Source of the DNA: Vibrio genomosp. F10 str. ZF-129
Lineage (GTDB): Bacteria > Pseudomonadota > Gammaproteobacteria > Enterobacterales > Vibrionaceae
Direction: 5' to 3'
Length of the DNA stretch: 64,000 nucleotides
NCBI RefSeq assembly: GCF_000287055.2
Contig: NZ_AJYQ02000018.1
Span: 56,248-120,247, forward strand
Within the stretch, counting starts at the first letter, position 1. Each line of letters opens with the position of its first letter. Position numbers and translations under genes: made by a program. Below, one piece after another: positions 52,871-62,330 of this stretch. The notes beneath the pieces are model-generated. The model searched no databases and had not been told where the DNA came from. It worked only from the letters and a program-made list of their open reading frames with translations.

Positions 52871-54190
52871 CTAGCTAAGAAAACCAAGGTTGCTGCTAGC
52901 GAAATGGTGAATATTAGGGAAAACATAGTTCAATTCGTTCTCATTGTTGACTCCCATCCATCTAGCGAGGGTTGCATTGACTTGATCTGTGCCGAGTGTT
53001 GGTACAAGGCGGCCATTTGAAATGTCGTCAGCTCCATTGACTCTTATTTCTGGCCATGTCCCAACTGCATCGCTTGTATTAACAGCGCCACCCAAAATAA
53101 ACTGATGCCCCCCCCATCCATGATCTGTCCCTTTACCATTGGATGCCAACCGTCGACCAAATTCAGAAGTGGTAAACGAAGTAACATTGCTGCTTAGCCC
53201 ATTGTCTGACATAGCGTTATCAAATGCCATTAAGTTAGTGGCGAGATCAGCCAATAGCAGAGGATGATCAATTAACTGATTATCATGCAAATCATACCCG
53301 GATTGTTTTAAGTAGAGCACTTGCCTTGCTTGATTGAGTGCTTTCTGGCTTTTGATGAGTTTATAGGCAAATTGAAACTGTTTACCTAAGCTAGAGTTGG
53401 TAAAGCCTTGCCAGTTTGACACTGAATTCACTTGGTCATCTAGCGTCTGGCTGATGTGCATGGCATCCCCCATCATGTTACGAAGGTGCAGTGTGAACGG
53501 GTTATTACTTGGAGCCGTGGTCAATGCGTTGTAGCTACTTTCCATATTCGTATTTTTTAACGCGTTAATTTGGGCTGTTCCTGAAGGCTTTAGTATGTTT
53601 TGTTGATGGTGAAGCGACCGAAGCCATAGGGTTTTGTTGGTAATACTGTAAAGAGGTGCTATAGCGGAGTGGCTACCCAATACGTCCAACATTCTACCAG
53701 CCCAACCAAACTGCGGTGCAAAACCAACAGCTCCTTTTTCCCACTCATAGGTTTGCGAGTTATGTGAGAACAGTTGAGGGGGTAAGGGCTTAATATTGTT
53801 TTCTATTTCTTGCTTGGTGAGTGGCTCTTTTAGTATGCCACTATTTAGAACCACCATGGCACGGTGCTGATTAAATAGGTTTGCGAGTTTCGCTAACTTA
53901 GGGTGCAGGCCCAACTGAACGATTTTTCCTTGGTTATCTAATGCCGTTTGCGTAATCGGAACCACGCTCGACTCACTGACTGCGATAGCTGGGCGTGTCT
54001 GTTTATATTCGTCGTAATGATATTGATCCGTTGGGATCACAGTATTCACTGAATCATTGCCCCCTGCGAGATAAATGCAGACTAAGGCTTTAAAGTCATC
54101 AGAATGATTCGCACTTGATACATTAGGCAATAGACTACCGACAGTCATTCCGCCAAATGATGTTAGTAGTGAACGTCTGGAAATGTTCAT
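52871..54190 (-). CDS. DUF1501 family exported protein
   Basis: A 439-residue protein with a twin-arginine signal (SRRSLLTSFGGMTVG), so it is probably exported folded. DUF1501 features are ICIYLAGGNDSVNTVIP, HPKLAKLANLFNQHRAMVVLNSG, SEFGRRLASNGKGTDHGWGGHQFILGG. The fold is alkaline-phosphatase/sulfatase-like, but the reaction is unknown. It is encoded 12 bp after the DUF1800 gene on the same strand. The pairing of DUF1800 and DUF1501 is widespread and suggests a joint function. Confidence 0.9.
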   Translation of the reverse strand: MNISRRSLLTSFGGMTVGSLLPNVSSANHSDDFKALVCIYLAGGNDSVNTVIPTDQYHYDEYKQTRPAIAVSESSVVPITQTALDNQGKIVQLGLHPKLAKLANLFNQHRAMVVLNSGILKEPLTKQEIENNIKPLPPQLFSHNSQTYEWEKGAVGFAPQFGWAGRMLDVLGSHSAIAPLYSITNKTLWLRSLHHQQNILKPSGTAQINALKNTNMESSYNALTTAPSNNPFTLHLRNMMGDAMHISQTLDDQVNSVSNWQGFTNSSLGKQFQFAYKLIKSQKALNQARQVLYLKQSGYDLHDNQLIDHPLLLADLATNLMAFDNAMSDNGLSSNVTSFTTSEFGRRLASNGKGTDHGWGGHQFILGGAVNTSDAVGTWPEIRVNGADDISNGRLVPTLGTDQVNATLARWMGVNNENELNYVFPNIHHFASSNLGFLS

Positions 54191-54202
54191 AATCGTTCGT
54201 CC

Positions 54203-55750
54203 CTAGTCTTGAATAAAAAATTCATCACTGGCCAATGAAATGGTGACAGCATGATAGATTCGTGTCGTTGCGGTTGCGTCTTTAGGTTGAAGGTTAAGGC
54301 CATCAATAATTGAAGTTCGTAGCTGTTCAGACATCGTTCCCCCAAAAAGGCGCGCATCTATAAGGTTGAGGAGTTTATTAGAGTCATAGGCCACTTCTTG
54401 TAAATCACTAAGCGGCAAGCTGAGATCATAACTAGGCCTATAGCCTACATAGCTACTAAGGTAGTTAATTAAATCAACATAACTTGCCCAGGTGAGTATC
54501 TCCGTTTCTGGAGCAACCATATTGAAATCGCTCAGTGGCCCTACGGGTTGGTAATTGGGCGAATAAAAATTAAAGACAGAAGGAGATCCGACTGGCTCTT
54601 GATGGACATTAACCATGATTCTATTGGCATCACTGATTCGTTCTGAAGAGAGCTGAGCGTCAAAAGCCCGATGGAAGTGGGTAGCAACAATAATAGGTTC
54701 TTTTATCTTAGTTCCTGACCCATTTTGAGCATCTTGATCAAGAATAATAGCCCTAAAAATGGCTTTCAGATTTCCACGAATGCCATGGCCGTCATCATCA
54801 AAGACATCAGCAACACGCTCAACGTATTCTGGGCTAGGGTTTGAAGTGACAAGGCGCTGAATCAGTAAACGAGAGACAAAAGGCGCGGTGTTTGAATGAT
54901 TGAATAAAATGTCTAGCACCGAAGAGAGATCTTGATAAGGGGTTTGCCCCGCTGGAATATGAAATCCAAGCACTTCTTTTGAGCCAGTATCATGATACTG
55001 ACTGAGGTTGATCATCGGTTTGGTGAATGCCCAGTCATCATGACGCCAGCCAGTAAGAGCACGAGCAACTTCTTCAATGTCTGACTGGGTGTATGTAGGG
55101 ATAGGAGCGCCATCTTTTTGCCTCATAGAGCCATCTTGATTGAGTTCATATAAACCGATGGTGAAAAGCTGCATTACCTCCCTAGCAAAGTTCTCGTCGG
55201 GAAAGCTATTCAGTTTTAGATCCGCTTTTTTGCTGCCATTCATCGATAAATAAGTGCCCATTACAGGATGAAGAGCTGTTTTTTCGAGTAATTCTCGATA
55301 GTTTCCAAAGGCATTGTTTACTAGGATGTCGTAGTAAATAGTTAATGCTTCAGAGCGAGAGCTCAGTTTTTTATGAGCCCTTGACACGACGAGTATCTGG
55401 CTCAACGCATAAGCCGCTCTTTGTCTAAATTGATCATCCGAATAGAGTGCAATTTGATACCATGCGTTTTTATGGTTACGCTGTGCCTGTCCAGGAAATG
55501 GTGTTCTAAACAGTTGATGGTGGGAGGTTGCTGGTAATGACGTTTGGTGCTCAATCCATCCTTCTACGTTCATCCATCGTATTGTGCTTAGATCATTTTG
55601 TGTGGGTCCGAACGTGGTTTGTTCTAATGTTCGATAAGCTTGCTTGTCGGAAAGAAAGGGCTCTTCAGCTCTAATTGTCCCTATTCCCGATAAACTGACA
55701 AATATAGAGCATGTCAGCAACCATCCGAAAATGGATTGAGTTCTGATCAT
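54203..55750 (-). CDS. DUF1800 family exported protein
   Basis: A 515-residue protein with a signal peptide (cut near GIGTIRA/EE). DUF1800 motifs are readable: RTLEQTTFGPTQNDL, SRAHKKLSSRSEALTIYYDIL, PDENFAREVMQLFTIGLYEL and SDIEEVARALTGW. The ATG at 55750 (MIRTQSIF) has AGTGAG upstream and starts the signal sequence directly; the frame extends 19 codons further back. Function is unknown. It forms an operon with the DUF1501 gene. Confidence 0.9.
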   Translation of the reverse strand: MIRTQSIFGWLLTCSIFVSLSGIGTIRAEEPFLSDKQAYRTLEQTTFGPTQNDLSTIRWMNVEGWIEHQTSLPATSHHQLFRTPFPGQAQRNHKNAWYQIALYSDDQFRQRAAYALSQILVVSRAHKKLSSRSEALTIYYDILVNNAFGNYRELLEKTALHPVMGTYLSMNGSKKADLKLNSFPDENFAREVMQLFTIGLYELNQDGSMRQKDGAPIPTYTQSDIEEVARALTGWRHDDWAFTKPMINLSQYHDTGSKEVLGFHIPAGQTPYQDLSSVLDILFNHSNTAPFVSRLLIQRLVTSNPSPEYVERVADVFDDDGHGIRGNLKAIFRAIILDQDAQNGSGTKIKEPIIVATHFHRAFDAQLSSERISDANRIMVNVHQEPVGSPSVFNFYSPNYQPVGPLSDFNMVAPETEILTWASYVDLINYLSSYVGYRPSYDLSLPLSDLQEVAYDSNKLLNLIDARLFGGTMSEQLRTSIIDGLNLQPKDATATTRIYHAVTISLASDEFFIQD

Positions 55751-55807
55751 CTGAATCTCACTTAGTACAGTTGTACAATATTCTGTTAGTAAGGGTCTAA
55801 TTTCCAT

Positions 55808-56115
55808 GTCAACGAAATATTTGTCTTATTATTGAGAATTTAGTTAAATATTCGTTTCGAAATAAATTATAGAGTAATTAGTATGTTAGGTGAGTGAATT
55901 ATGTTGTTGCAGTAGAGATAGCTTGAAATACTTACTCTATGTGGCTGTATTCAATGACAAAAAATAAAAAGTATGAATTTATCTACTAGGCTAGAAACAA
56001 CGCTTGTTCTAAGTGATTATTATTTTTGAGACGAAAAGTCATGCCGTTCAAATTGCAACGGCTCGATGAATCTGATGGTATAGAAACGGTATTTGCTTGA
56101 ATCAAAGGGAATTAA
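55808..56115. other. AT-rich divergent promoter region
   Basis: A 308-bp gap between the DUF1800 and racemase genes, transcribed outward. It has a short inverted repeat GCCGTT/AACGGC (56043-56048 and 56057-56062) just upstream of the racemase. No gene was seen. Confidence 0.45.
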
Positions 56116-56808
56116 ATGAAAACTATAGGAATGATTGGCGGTATGAGCTGGGAGTCCACGGTAACCTACTATCAGTCGATTAATCGAGGTATTAACCATG
56201 CTTTGGGTGGGCTGCATTCTGCAAACATAGTTATGGTGAGTGTCGATTTTTCTGAAGTCGAAAAGTACCAAGCGAATAACGATTGGGACAAAGCGTCTGA
56301 GCTGTTAGCCAACGCTGCTCAAGTGCTAGAGAAAGCCGGAGCGGACTTTTTCTTGATATGTACTAACACCATGCATAAAGTGGCTGAAAAAGTGCAATCT
56401 CAAGTGAACATCCCTTTGCTTCATATTGCAGACGCTACAGGTCAAAAGTTGCAAATTCATGAGATAAAAAAAGTCGGCCTTTTAGGGACGGCCTTCACAA
56501 TGGAAGAAGATTTCTATAAAGGGTATTTAACACGAGAATATGGCATCGAGGTGATTGTTCCTAACGGTGTGCAAAGACGTCTCGTCCACGATTCCATTTA
56601 TAATGAATTGTGTAAAGGCATCTTTTCTGGCCGAACAAAGCATGATTTTAAGACCATCATGCAAGACCTTCATCAGCAAGGAGCGCAAGCCGTTATATTA
56701 GGTTGTACTGAGATTGGTTTGCTTATCCAGCAACAAGATAACAGCATTATGTTGTTCGATACGGCCGCGATTCATGCAGAGCAAGCGGTCATTCGTGCAT
56801 TGGCATAG
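56116..56808 (+). CDS. Aspartate/glutamate racemase family protein (YgeA/RacX-like)
   Basis: A 230-residue cofactor-independent racemase. The N-terminal GMIGGMSWESTVTYY motif and the two catalytic-Cys regions FLICTNTMHK and VILGCTEIGLL are present. E. coli YgeA racemises several amino acids, and family members are classed as broad-specificity. AAGGGAAT precedes the ATG. It is not linked to the D-amino-acid cluster at 29-34 kb but would add to D-amino-acid metabolism. Confidence 0.92.
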   Translation: MKTIGMIGGMSWESTVTYYQSINRGINHALGGLHSANIVMVSVDFSEVEKYQANNDWDKASELLANAAQVLEKAGADFFLICTNTMHKVAEKVQSQVNIPLLHIADATGQKLQIHEIKKVGLLGTAFTMEEDFYKGYLTREYGIEVIVPNGVQRRLVHDSIYNELCKGIFSGRTKHDFKTIMQDLHQQGAQAVILGCTEIGLLIQQQDNSIMLFDTAAIHAEQAVIRALA

Positions 56809-56830
56809 ACACGTATTACAGAATCAAATA

Positions 56831-57154
56831 TCACTGCGATTCAGAATAGTAGACGGCAATGTCTTTTAGGTCATCGTCAGTTAGTTTTTGAAGCTGCGCT
56901 TGCATCATGCTTGCTAATGGACCGGCCCGCTCTCCGTTTTGATACGCTTTCATCGCATTGAAGAGATAGGTAGGGTCCTGTCCTTGAATGTTAGGGTAAG
57001 AGGTATTGTCTGTGATCCCATTGGTTCCATGGCAGTAGATACAGCTAGGTGATTTGATCTTGCCAAGCTTTGCGTCACCAAAAGCGTCACCAAAATCACT
57101 CGCAAGGGTCGGAGTGCTTAGTAAAATAAGGAATGCAATAGAGTGTTTTTTCAT
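56831..57154 (-). CDS. Small class I cytochrome c
   Basis: A 107-residue periplasmic protein. Signal peptide residues 1-18 (STPTLA/SDF) are followed by a mature single-heme domain with CIYCH and a distal Met in ASMMQAQ. The size is that of a cytochrome c553/c5-like carrier. It converges on the racemase gene. The redox partner is not evident. Confidence 0.92.
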   Translation of the reverse strand: MKKHSIAFLILLSTPTLASDFGDAFGDAKLGKIKSPSCIYCHGTNGITDNTSYPNIQGQDPTYLFNAMKAYQNGERAGPLASMMQAQLQKLTDDDLKDIAVYYSESQ

Positions 57155-57655
57155 TCTAGGTGTTCGTTTTAGTAAGAAAAAACAATGATAAAGCCTCCCC
57201 CTAGGGGAAGCTCAATACAACTATGTCATTTTTTATTATTGGTCCACTTGACCCAATATTAAGCGTTGCATTAGAAGTTGAAGGGCCGCTGATTCTGGTG
57301 GGTGTGCCATTCGTGGTTGACCAGATAATACCTTGGATAAAAATATTCTAATATATTGATTTATAATAATCACAACGGAGTTTTTTAAACCTGCATCAAG
57401 CCGATACAGTCAATATGTTACGTGAAAAACATCTTCAACCTCGCCATTAAAATTGTACGGCTTATCAGTATCATATTGCTTAGCATTGCTACCACAAAAA
57501 AGTTATTTACAACTCCTGCATGAGATTGTTATGCTTGTTTTAGGGTTTGCAGGACGCCCTCCTCGTGAAAGTTAATCCACCTGTTGTGTAAGAAAACTTA
57601 CTCACTCTATGAATCGGCCCCCAACGAGATAGGCCAACAGTTCGATGGAGTTTGT
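57155..57655. other. Spacer with two doubtful small ORFs
   Basis: A 501-bp gap. A 42-codon frame at 57223-57351 (MSFFIIGPLDPILSVALEVE at its start) and a 33-codon hydrophobic GTG frame at about 57422-57523 (KNIFNLAIKIVRLISIILLS) are open but have no ribosome sites. A short CCCCTAGGGG palindrome is at 57198-57207. The downstream part carries the promoter of the next gene. Confidence 0.35.
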
Positions 57656-58141
57656 ATGCATAGTCGAAAAATACCTCATGGGTCAATACCCAAGAAACAG
57701 CAAAAAACCAATCATCAAATTGAAACCCTATTGCGAGAAGCTCGCGTATTACATCGTGCAGCAAGGACGGGGTCTATAACTCAAGCCTTACCTATCTTAC
57801 GGCGAATAAAAGCGTCTGGTGCTTGTCATGACCAATCTATTTCAAGCCTATTTAATCAACGTAACACGCTACAACGTAAGCACTTTCTTAGGGTATTAGC
57901 GCTTGAAGCTGGGTACACAAGTTGGGAAAAATACAAACCAGTGTTATTAACAAGGCCAGAGCAAGCTTTCGTAAATTCAGTCCATAACGGTAATGACATA
58001 GCGACACTGAACTTGTGGTTTTCTTCGGAACAACAAGCTCAAGCGTATGCAAAAAAAATGGGCGGTAGGGTGTTAACTTATGGCCAGCAAGCCGTTGTTA
58101 TTCCCAATAATAGCAATGAGGTCTGTGCAGATGAGTGCTAA
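57656..58141 (+). CDS. Hypothetical protein, glyoxalase-superfamily-tail-like helices
   Basis: A 161-residue cytoplasmic protein. The segment LFNQRNTLQRKHFLRVLALEAGYTSWEKYK resembles helical regions of proteins named glyoxalase-superfamily relatives in databases, but no catalytic site is visible. The ATG at 57656 (MHSRKIPH) has GGAG 5 bp upstream; the longer frame from 57584 lacks one. It is the first gene of a unit of three: a 46-residue ORF overlaps its end, then a P-loop kinase-like gene follows. Confidence 0.65.
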   Translation: MHSRKIPHGSIPKKQQKTNHQIETLLREARVLHRAARTGSITQALPILRRIKASGACHDQSISSLFNQRNTLQRKHFLRVLALEAGYTSWEKYKPVLLTRPEQAFVNSVHNGNDIATLNLWFSSEQQAQAYAKKMGGRVLTYGQQAVVIPNNSNEVCADEC

Positions 58142-58271
58142 CCTCACATTTGAAAGTGGCAGTAGTTTAGCTCTACTGGGGTGGTTATGCTTAGCTATTG
58201 GGTCGATAAACATACCCCATAAGTCGAGTTACTGGTTATCACTGTCAGGTGGACGAATAATACCGATGTAA
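58131..58271 (+). CDS. Small overlapping protein, 46 residues
   Basis: ATG 58131 overlaps the last 11 bp of the upstream gene; GAGG lies 9 bp before it. The product (MSANLTFESGSSLALLGWLC...) has one hydrophobic helix (LALLGWLCLAIGSINI). The SSLALLGWLCLA pattern resembles the first helix of longer small-membrane-protein families, so it might be a truncated relative. The coupling and the close next gene (16 bp) support a real gene. Confidence 0.5.
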   Translation: MSANLTFESGSSLALLGWLCLAIGSINIPHKSSYWLSLSGGRIIPM

Positions 58272-58287
58272 AAGGAATCCCAATACG

Positions 58288-58782
58288 ATGGCTAGATTAA
58301 TAATGGTCTGCGGGCCTACTGGGGTAGGAAAAACTACTTATTCGCTCGCACTTTGTAAAGGAATCAATGCACTACGATTTTCAATTGATCCATGGATGCA
58401 AAACTTATTCTCTAAAGATATGGTTACGCTGGATTATGATTGGATGATGGAACGCATCAATCGGTGTTATGTTCAAATCTGGGAGATCAGTGAGCAAATT
58501 CTTACCCTTGATGGTGCGGTTGTCCTAGACCTTGGCTTTACTACAAAAGCGCAACGACAGCATTTTGTTGTTTTGGCAAAGGCGTTAGGGGTAAATGCTG
58601 AAATCCATTATCTGGATGCACCAACAGATATACGTAGGCAACGTGTTAATAAGCGGAATCTTGAGCAAGACCCTGATGTATATGCTTTTGAAGTCACAAA
58701 CGCTATGTTTAATTTTATGGAACCTAGGTTTGAAGTACCTGATGAACAAGAATTGAGATATGGCTGTAAAGTCAACGCTTAA
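58288..58782 (+). CDS. P-loop ATP-binding protein (AAA_33, kinase-like)
   Basis: A 164-residue P-loop protein with Walker A GPTGVGKTTYS, the Asp-rich VVLDLGFTTKAQR and the lid-like LDAPTDIRRQRVNKRN, as in small zeta-toxin/nucleotide-kinase-like AAA_33 proteins. Such proteins phosphorylate small molecules or nucleotides; the substrate here is not known. AAGGAATC precedes the ATG. It is the last gene of a three-gene unit. Confidence 0.82.
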   Translation: MARLIMVCGPTGVGKTTYSLALCKGINALRFSIDPWMQNLFSKDMVTLDYDWMMERINRCYVQIWEISEQILTLDGAVVLDLGFTTKAQRQHFVVLAKALGVNAEIHYLDAPTDIRRQRVNKRNLEQDPDVYAFEVTNAMFNFMEPRFEVPDEQELRYGCKVNA

Positions 58783-58810
58783 TCGTGACTAAATATAAAT
58801 CGCAACTTAT

Positions 58811-58845
58811 AAAAACAGACAATTTCCAAGTTTGTCTGTTTTTAT
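58811..58845. terminator. Bidirectional terminator between kinase-like and ltaE genes
   Basis: AAAAACAGACAA and TTTGTCTGTTTTT arms around TTTCCAAG, between convergent genes. Confidence 0.88.
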
Positions 58846-58869
58846 AATAAATTTTAGGGACAAGATTAC

Positions 58870-59874
58870 TTATATCTGCTCGGCGATTTTTGCTACTAAT
58901 GTCTCAATATCTTGAGAAGAAACGTCTCGATGAGTCACGAAGCGCACAGGATTACCCGCTGAAATCAGGATCCCTTGTTTTTCTAACTGTTGAGCGATTG
59001 ACTGAATATCAATATGTTCTGCAAGTTTTGCAATAACAATATTGGTTTCAATCTTTTCTACGTTAACCGTAAACCCATTAAGCTGATTTATTTTTTCAGC
59101 AAGTAGCTTGGCATTAGCGTGATCCGTTGCTAGCTGATCCACATGTTCAGTCAAGGCGATCTTACCTGCCGCTGCTAAAATACCGGCTTGGCGCATGCCA
59201 CCCCCCAGCATTTTGCGAATGCGTCTCGCTTTCTGTATGGTTTCTTTGTTACCCAGCAGCAAAGAACCAATGGGTGCGCCAAGTCCTTTTGAAAGACAGA
59301 TTGTCATCGAATCAAAGTGCTTGGCTATTTCTGTTACATCAACACCGAGAGCAACAGCAGCGTTATAGACACGAGCGCCATCTAGGTGAAGAGCCAGACT
59401 ATGCACATTGACAAATTCTCTAGCCTCTGCGAGATAAGAAAGTGGGAGTACTTTTCCGCTGATGGTATTTTCTAAACTTAAAAGTTTGGTTTGAGCGAAA
59501 TGACTGTCGTCTGGCTTAATCGCAGCCGCGAGCTTGGAAAAATCCAATGTGCCGTCAGGGTTGTTTTCGATCGGCTGTGGTTGAATCGATCCTAAAACGG
59601 CGGCTCCGCCTGCTTCGTAGCGGTAGTTATGTGCCTGCTGACCACAAAGATACTCATCTCCACGTCCACAATGAGCCATGATGCCGAGTAAGTTGGCTTG
59701 TGTACCCGAAGAGGTAAAAAGCGCAGCTTCAAAGCCATGCCGCTCTGCAGCCCAGTTTTCAAGTTCATTGACGGTAGGGTCATCGCCATAGACATCATCT
59801 CCGACTAATGCATTAGCCATGGCTTCGCGCATTTTTGGGGTGGGTCTAGTAACCGTGTCTGATCTGAAGTCCAT
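58870..59874 (-). CDS. ltaE: Low-specificity L-threonine aldolase
   Basis: A 334-residue fold-type I PLP enzyme that splits L-threonine and L-allo-threonine into glycine and acetaldehyde. The N-terminal MDFRSDTVTRPTPKMREAM, VGDDVYGDDPTVNELE, the HLDGAR cofactor site and the PLP-Lys in CLSKGLGAPIGSLL are all present. AGGAG lies 7 bp before the ATG. It follows a NUDIX gene by 9 bp on the same strand, so they are co-transcribed. Confidence 0.95.
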   Translation of the reverse strand: MDFRSDTVTRPTPKMREAMANALVGDDVYGDDPTVNELENWAAERHGFEAALFTSSGTQANLLGIMAHCGRGDEYLCGQQAHNYRYEAGGAAVLGSIQPQPIENNPDGTLDFSKLAAAIKPDDSHFAQTKLLSLENTISGKVLPLSYLAEAREFVNVHSLALHLDGARVYNAAVALGVDVTEIAKHFDSMTICLSKGLGAPIGSLLLGNKETIQKARRIRKMLGGGMRQAGILAAAGKIALTEHVDQLATDHANAKLLAEKINQLNGFTVNVEKIETNIVIAKLAEHIDIQSIAQQLEKQGILISAGNPVRFVTHRDVSSQDIETLVAKIAEQI

Positions 59875-59883
59875 GAATATCTC

Positions 59884-60399
59884 CTATAGATAACCGCAAA
59901 GTATCGCTTTACTTAAGCAGGCGATGGTTTTGGCATCCGTAATGGTGTCGTTGATAATAAGTTGTTGTAACTGCTCTATAGTCATTGTGACCACTTCAAT
60001 CACTTCGTCGTCGTCACACGCGTATCGTTGTGATTTAGACAGCGACTTTGCGACGTATAAGTGCTGAATCTCGTCGCAAAACCCTGCAAGTGGGGTGACT
60101 TGTCCTAGAGGGAACCATTCCTCAGCGCTATAGCCGGTTTCTTCTTCTAATTCGCGCAACGCACACTGCTGGGGTTGTTCACCTTGCTCAATGGTTCCTG
60201 CAGGAAGCTCTAAAAGCCATTTTCCTAAAGAGGGGCGAAATTGGTTGATTAAAATGACGTTACCATCGGCAGTGATTGGAAGTATCACCGCTGCGCCTGG
60301 GTGCGCAATTGTGGTATGCACTATGGTGTGACCATTTGGCAAACGAATATTTTCTTCAATAAGAGAAATTTGCTTCCATGTATGAATGAGTTTACTCAT
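59884..60399 (-). CDS. NUDIX hydrolase (ADP-ribose pyrophosphatase-like)
   Basis: A 171-residue hydrolase. The NUDIX box GTIEQGEQPQQCALRELEEE with TGY is intact, preceded by FRPSLGKWLLELPAG, the usual ADP-ribose-pyrophosphatase (NudF-type) lead-in, so it likely hydrolyses ADP-ribose or a nucleoside diphosphate sugar. The frame is open 78 codons further upstream, but that part looks non-coding. The ATG at 60399 (MSKLIHTW) gives a normal family N terminus. It leads into ltaE. Confidence 0.87.
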   Translation of the reverse strand: MSKLIHTWKQISLIEENIRLPNGHTIVHTTIAHPGAAVILPITADGNVILINQFRPSLGKWLLELPAGTIEQGEQPQQCALRELEEETGYSAEEWFPLGQVTPLAGFCDEIQHLYVAKSLSKSQRYACDDDEVIEVVTMTIEQLQQLIINDTITDAKTIACLSKAILCGYL

Positions 60400-60662
60400 G
60401 CCAATCAGCGACTTCCATGTGAAAAAATGAACGCATAACAATAGCGAGATTTGGAACCTAAAGATAGCTGAAATATCGAATACTCCAGCGAAGCTCAATT
60501 CATGGTCAAGTTTGTATAATCGAAAACACAGTTTGCAATGATAATAGAAGGTTATTCTCTGATATAACTGCCAATTAGTCATTAAAATACACTTGTAACA
60601 AAGTAATAACAAATGTATAAACATATGATTCACAGGTCGTGTGTTTTTTTAGGAGCCAATAA

Positions 60663-62321
60663 ATGATAAGCCCAAACCCTGCATCTCATTCACAAAAAGC
60701 GTTGCTTTCCGAGCGAATTAATAAGCTCGCACACGCTCTTTCTGACGGGGTTTACGAAAGAGAAGACACCATTAAATTGTGCTTATTAGCGGCATTGGCA
60801 GGTGAAAGTGTTTTTCTATTGGGCCCTCCTGGAATTGCAAAAAGCTTGATAGCAAAGCGATTAATCCAAGCATTCGATAATTCAAGCTATTTTGAGTATT
60901 TGATGACGCGCTTCTCTACGCCTGAAGAAGTGTTTGGACCCCTTAGTATCCAAGAGTTGAAAGATAATGGACGATATGTTCGTTTGACCAATGGGTACTT
61001 ACCCACTTCACAAATTGTTTTTCTAGATGAAATCTGGAAAGCCGGTCCAGCCATTTTGAATACACTACTGACGGTAGTGAATGAAAAAACCTTTAAAAAT
61101 GGCAGCGATATTGAACGTGTACCAATGCGCTTACTTATTTCGGCGTCGAATGAACTCCCTGATGAAGACAGTGGTTTAGAAGCTCTTTATGACCGAATGT
61201 TGGTTCGAGTGTTCATCAATCGTATTCAAAACAAGCAAAATTTTAAATCCATGTTGACGGTTGGCACGCAGCAAGAAGCCAAAATCCCAGAAGGCTTAGC
61301 GATTACCGATGAAGAATACCATAAATGGCAAGCCGAGTTTGATCAGCTTGAATTATCCGATTCCGTTTTTGAAAAATTGTTCAAACTTAAATCAATGGTT
61401 GAAGGCAAAGACGACGCACAAGAAATCTTGACGGACACCGACAGCTATGTGTCTGACCGTCGATGGAAAAAAGCGGTACGCCTTCTTAAAGCGAGTGCCT
61501 TTTTCAATGGGCGCAGTTCGATCAACCCATTAGATCTTTTGTTATTGCAAGACTGCTTATGGAACAGCCCTGAATCACGCGACAATGTTCGCAGCATTAT
61601 TCGAGACTTTGCATTGCATCATGCTTTTGATCAGCAAGATGTCGAACTTCAGATATCCATGTGTCGTGAAGAGCTTGAAGATATACAGACGCACATTGAA
61701 TCGACTTATAGCGTTGTTCTGTCACAAGACGCGCCAACTGGGCTGCTCAAAAAGCACGTTCAGCACTATGACATTTCGAGCGCAAACAGTTACCAAGTCG
61801 GCACAACGAAAGGCCTGGTTAAACTGGTATTGTTGCAATCCAATATGTCGGTATCAGAATCAGACAAAGGCGATAGCCGTTGGGTTTATTTACCAAAGAA
61901 TGATTTGAGTAAAGTGATTAAAGAAGGAGGCGGTGAAATTTACGGTTACGTGAATCAGAACACCAATATTTGCCGCCTAACGTTCGACGTTGATGCTGAA
62001 AACCATTTAGTGATTAAAGACATTGCGAATCGCGGTGTGCTGGTGGCGCTTGCTGACAAAGAAGGGTTAGACTCATCGTTGTATCAGCAGTGGAGCACAA
62101 AAGCGGATGAAGCGATGACGCAATTGCAGAATGCTGACTATCATTTAAGAAAGGTACGCTCAGATTTCCATGGGGCTTTACCACACAGTTTTATCGATAC
62201 CGATCTTCCAACGACGATGGAAGTCGGCTTACAAGAGTTGCTGACTCAGTTAGAAGCAACCAAAGTCGAATGCGAAAAAACCGTATTTCGCGTGAAGCAC
62301 CTCGATGAGTTTTTTGCTTAG
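60663..62321 (+). CDS. ravA: RavA, MoxR-family AAA+ ATPase
   Basis: A 552-residue AAA+ ATPase that works with ViaA in respiratory-complex assembly or stress responses and, in E. coli, binds LdcI. Walker A is [10 protein letters not shown]; Walker B is [12 protein letters not shown]; sensor elements follow ([23 protein letters not shown]). The C-terminal LARA-like region (about 330-500) matches RavA rather than generic MoxR. TAGGAG lies 8 bp before the ATG. viaA starts 10 bp after its stop, and its ribosome site overlaps the ravA stop. Confidence 0.95.
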   Translation: MISPNPASHSQKALLSERINKLAHALSDGVYEREDTIKLCLLAALAGESVFLLGPPGIAKSLIAKRLIQAFDNSSYFEYLMTRFSTPEEVFGPLSIQELKDNGRYVRLTNGYLPTSQIVFLDEIWKAGPAILNTLLTVVNEKTFKNGSDIERVPMRLLISASNELPDEDSGLEALYDRMLVRVFINRIQNKQNFKSMLTVGTQQEAKIPEGLAITDEEYHKWQAEFDQLELSDSVFEKLFKLKSMVEGKDDAQEILTDTDSYVSDRRWKKAVRLLKASAFFNGRSSINPLDLLLLQDCLWNSPESRDNVRSIIRDFALHHAFDQQDVELQISMCREELEDIQTHIESTYSVVLSQDAPTGLLKKHVQHYDISSANSYQVGTTKGLVKLVLLQSNMSVSESDKGDSRWVYLPKNDLSKVIKEGGGEIYGYVNQNTNICRLTFDVDAENHLVIKDIANRGVLVALADKEGLDSSLYQQWSTKADEAMTQLQNADYHLRKVRSDFHGALPHSFIDTDLPTTMEVGLQELLTQLEATKVECEKTVFRVKHLDEFFA

Positions 62322-62330
62322 GAGCACCCT

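Noticed and set aside
59884..60633. Long form of the NUDIX protein with 78 extra N-terminal residues
   Set aside because: The extra part is Cys/Phe/Tyr-rich with low coding quality and no family match; the ATG at 60399 gives the standard N terminus.
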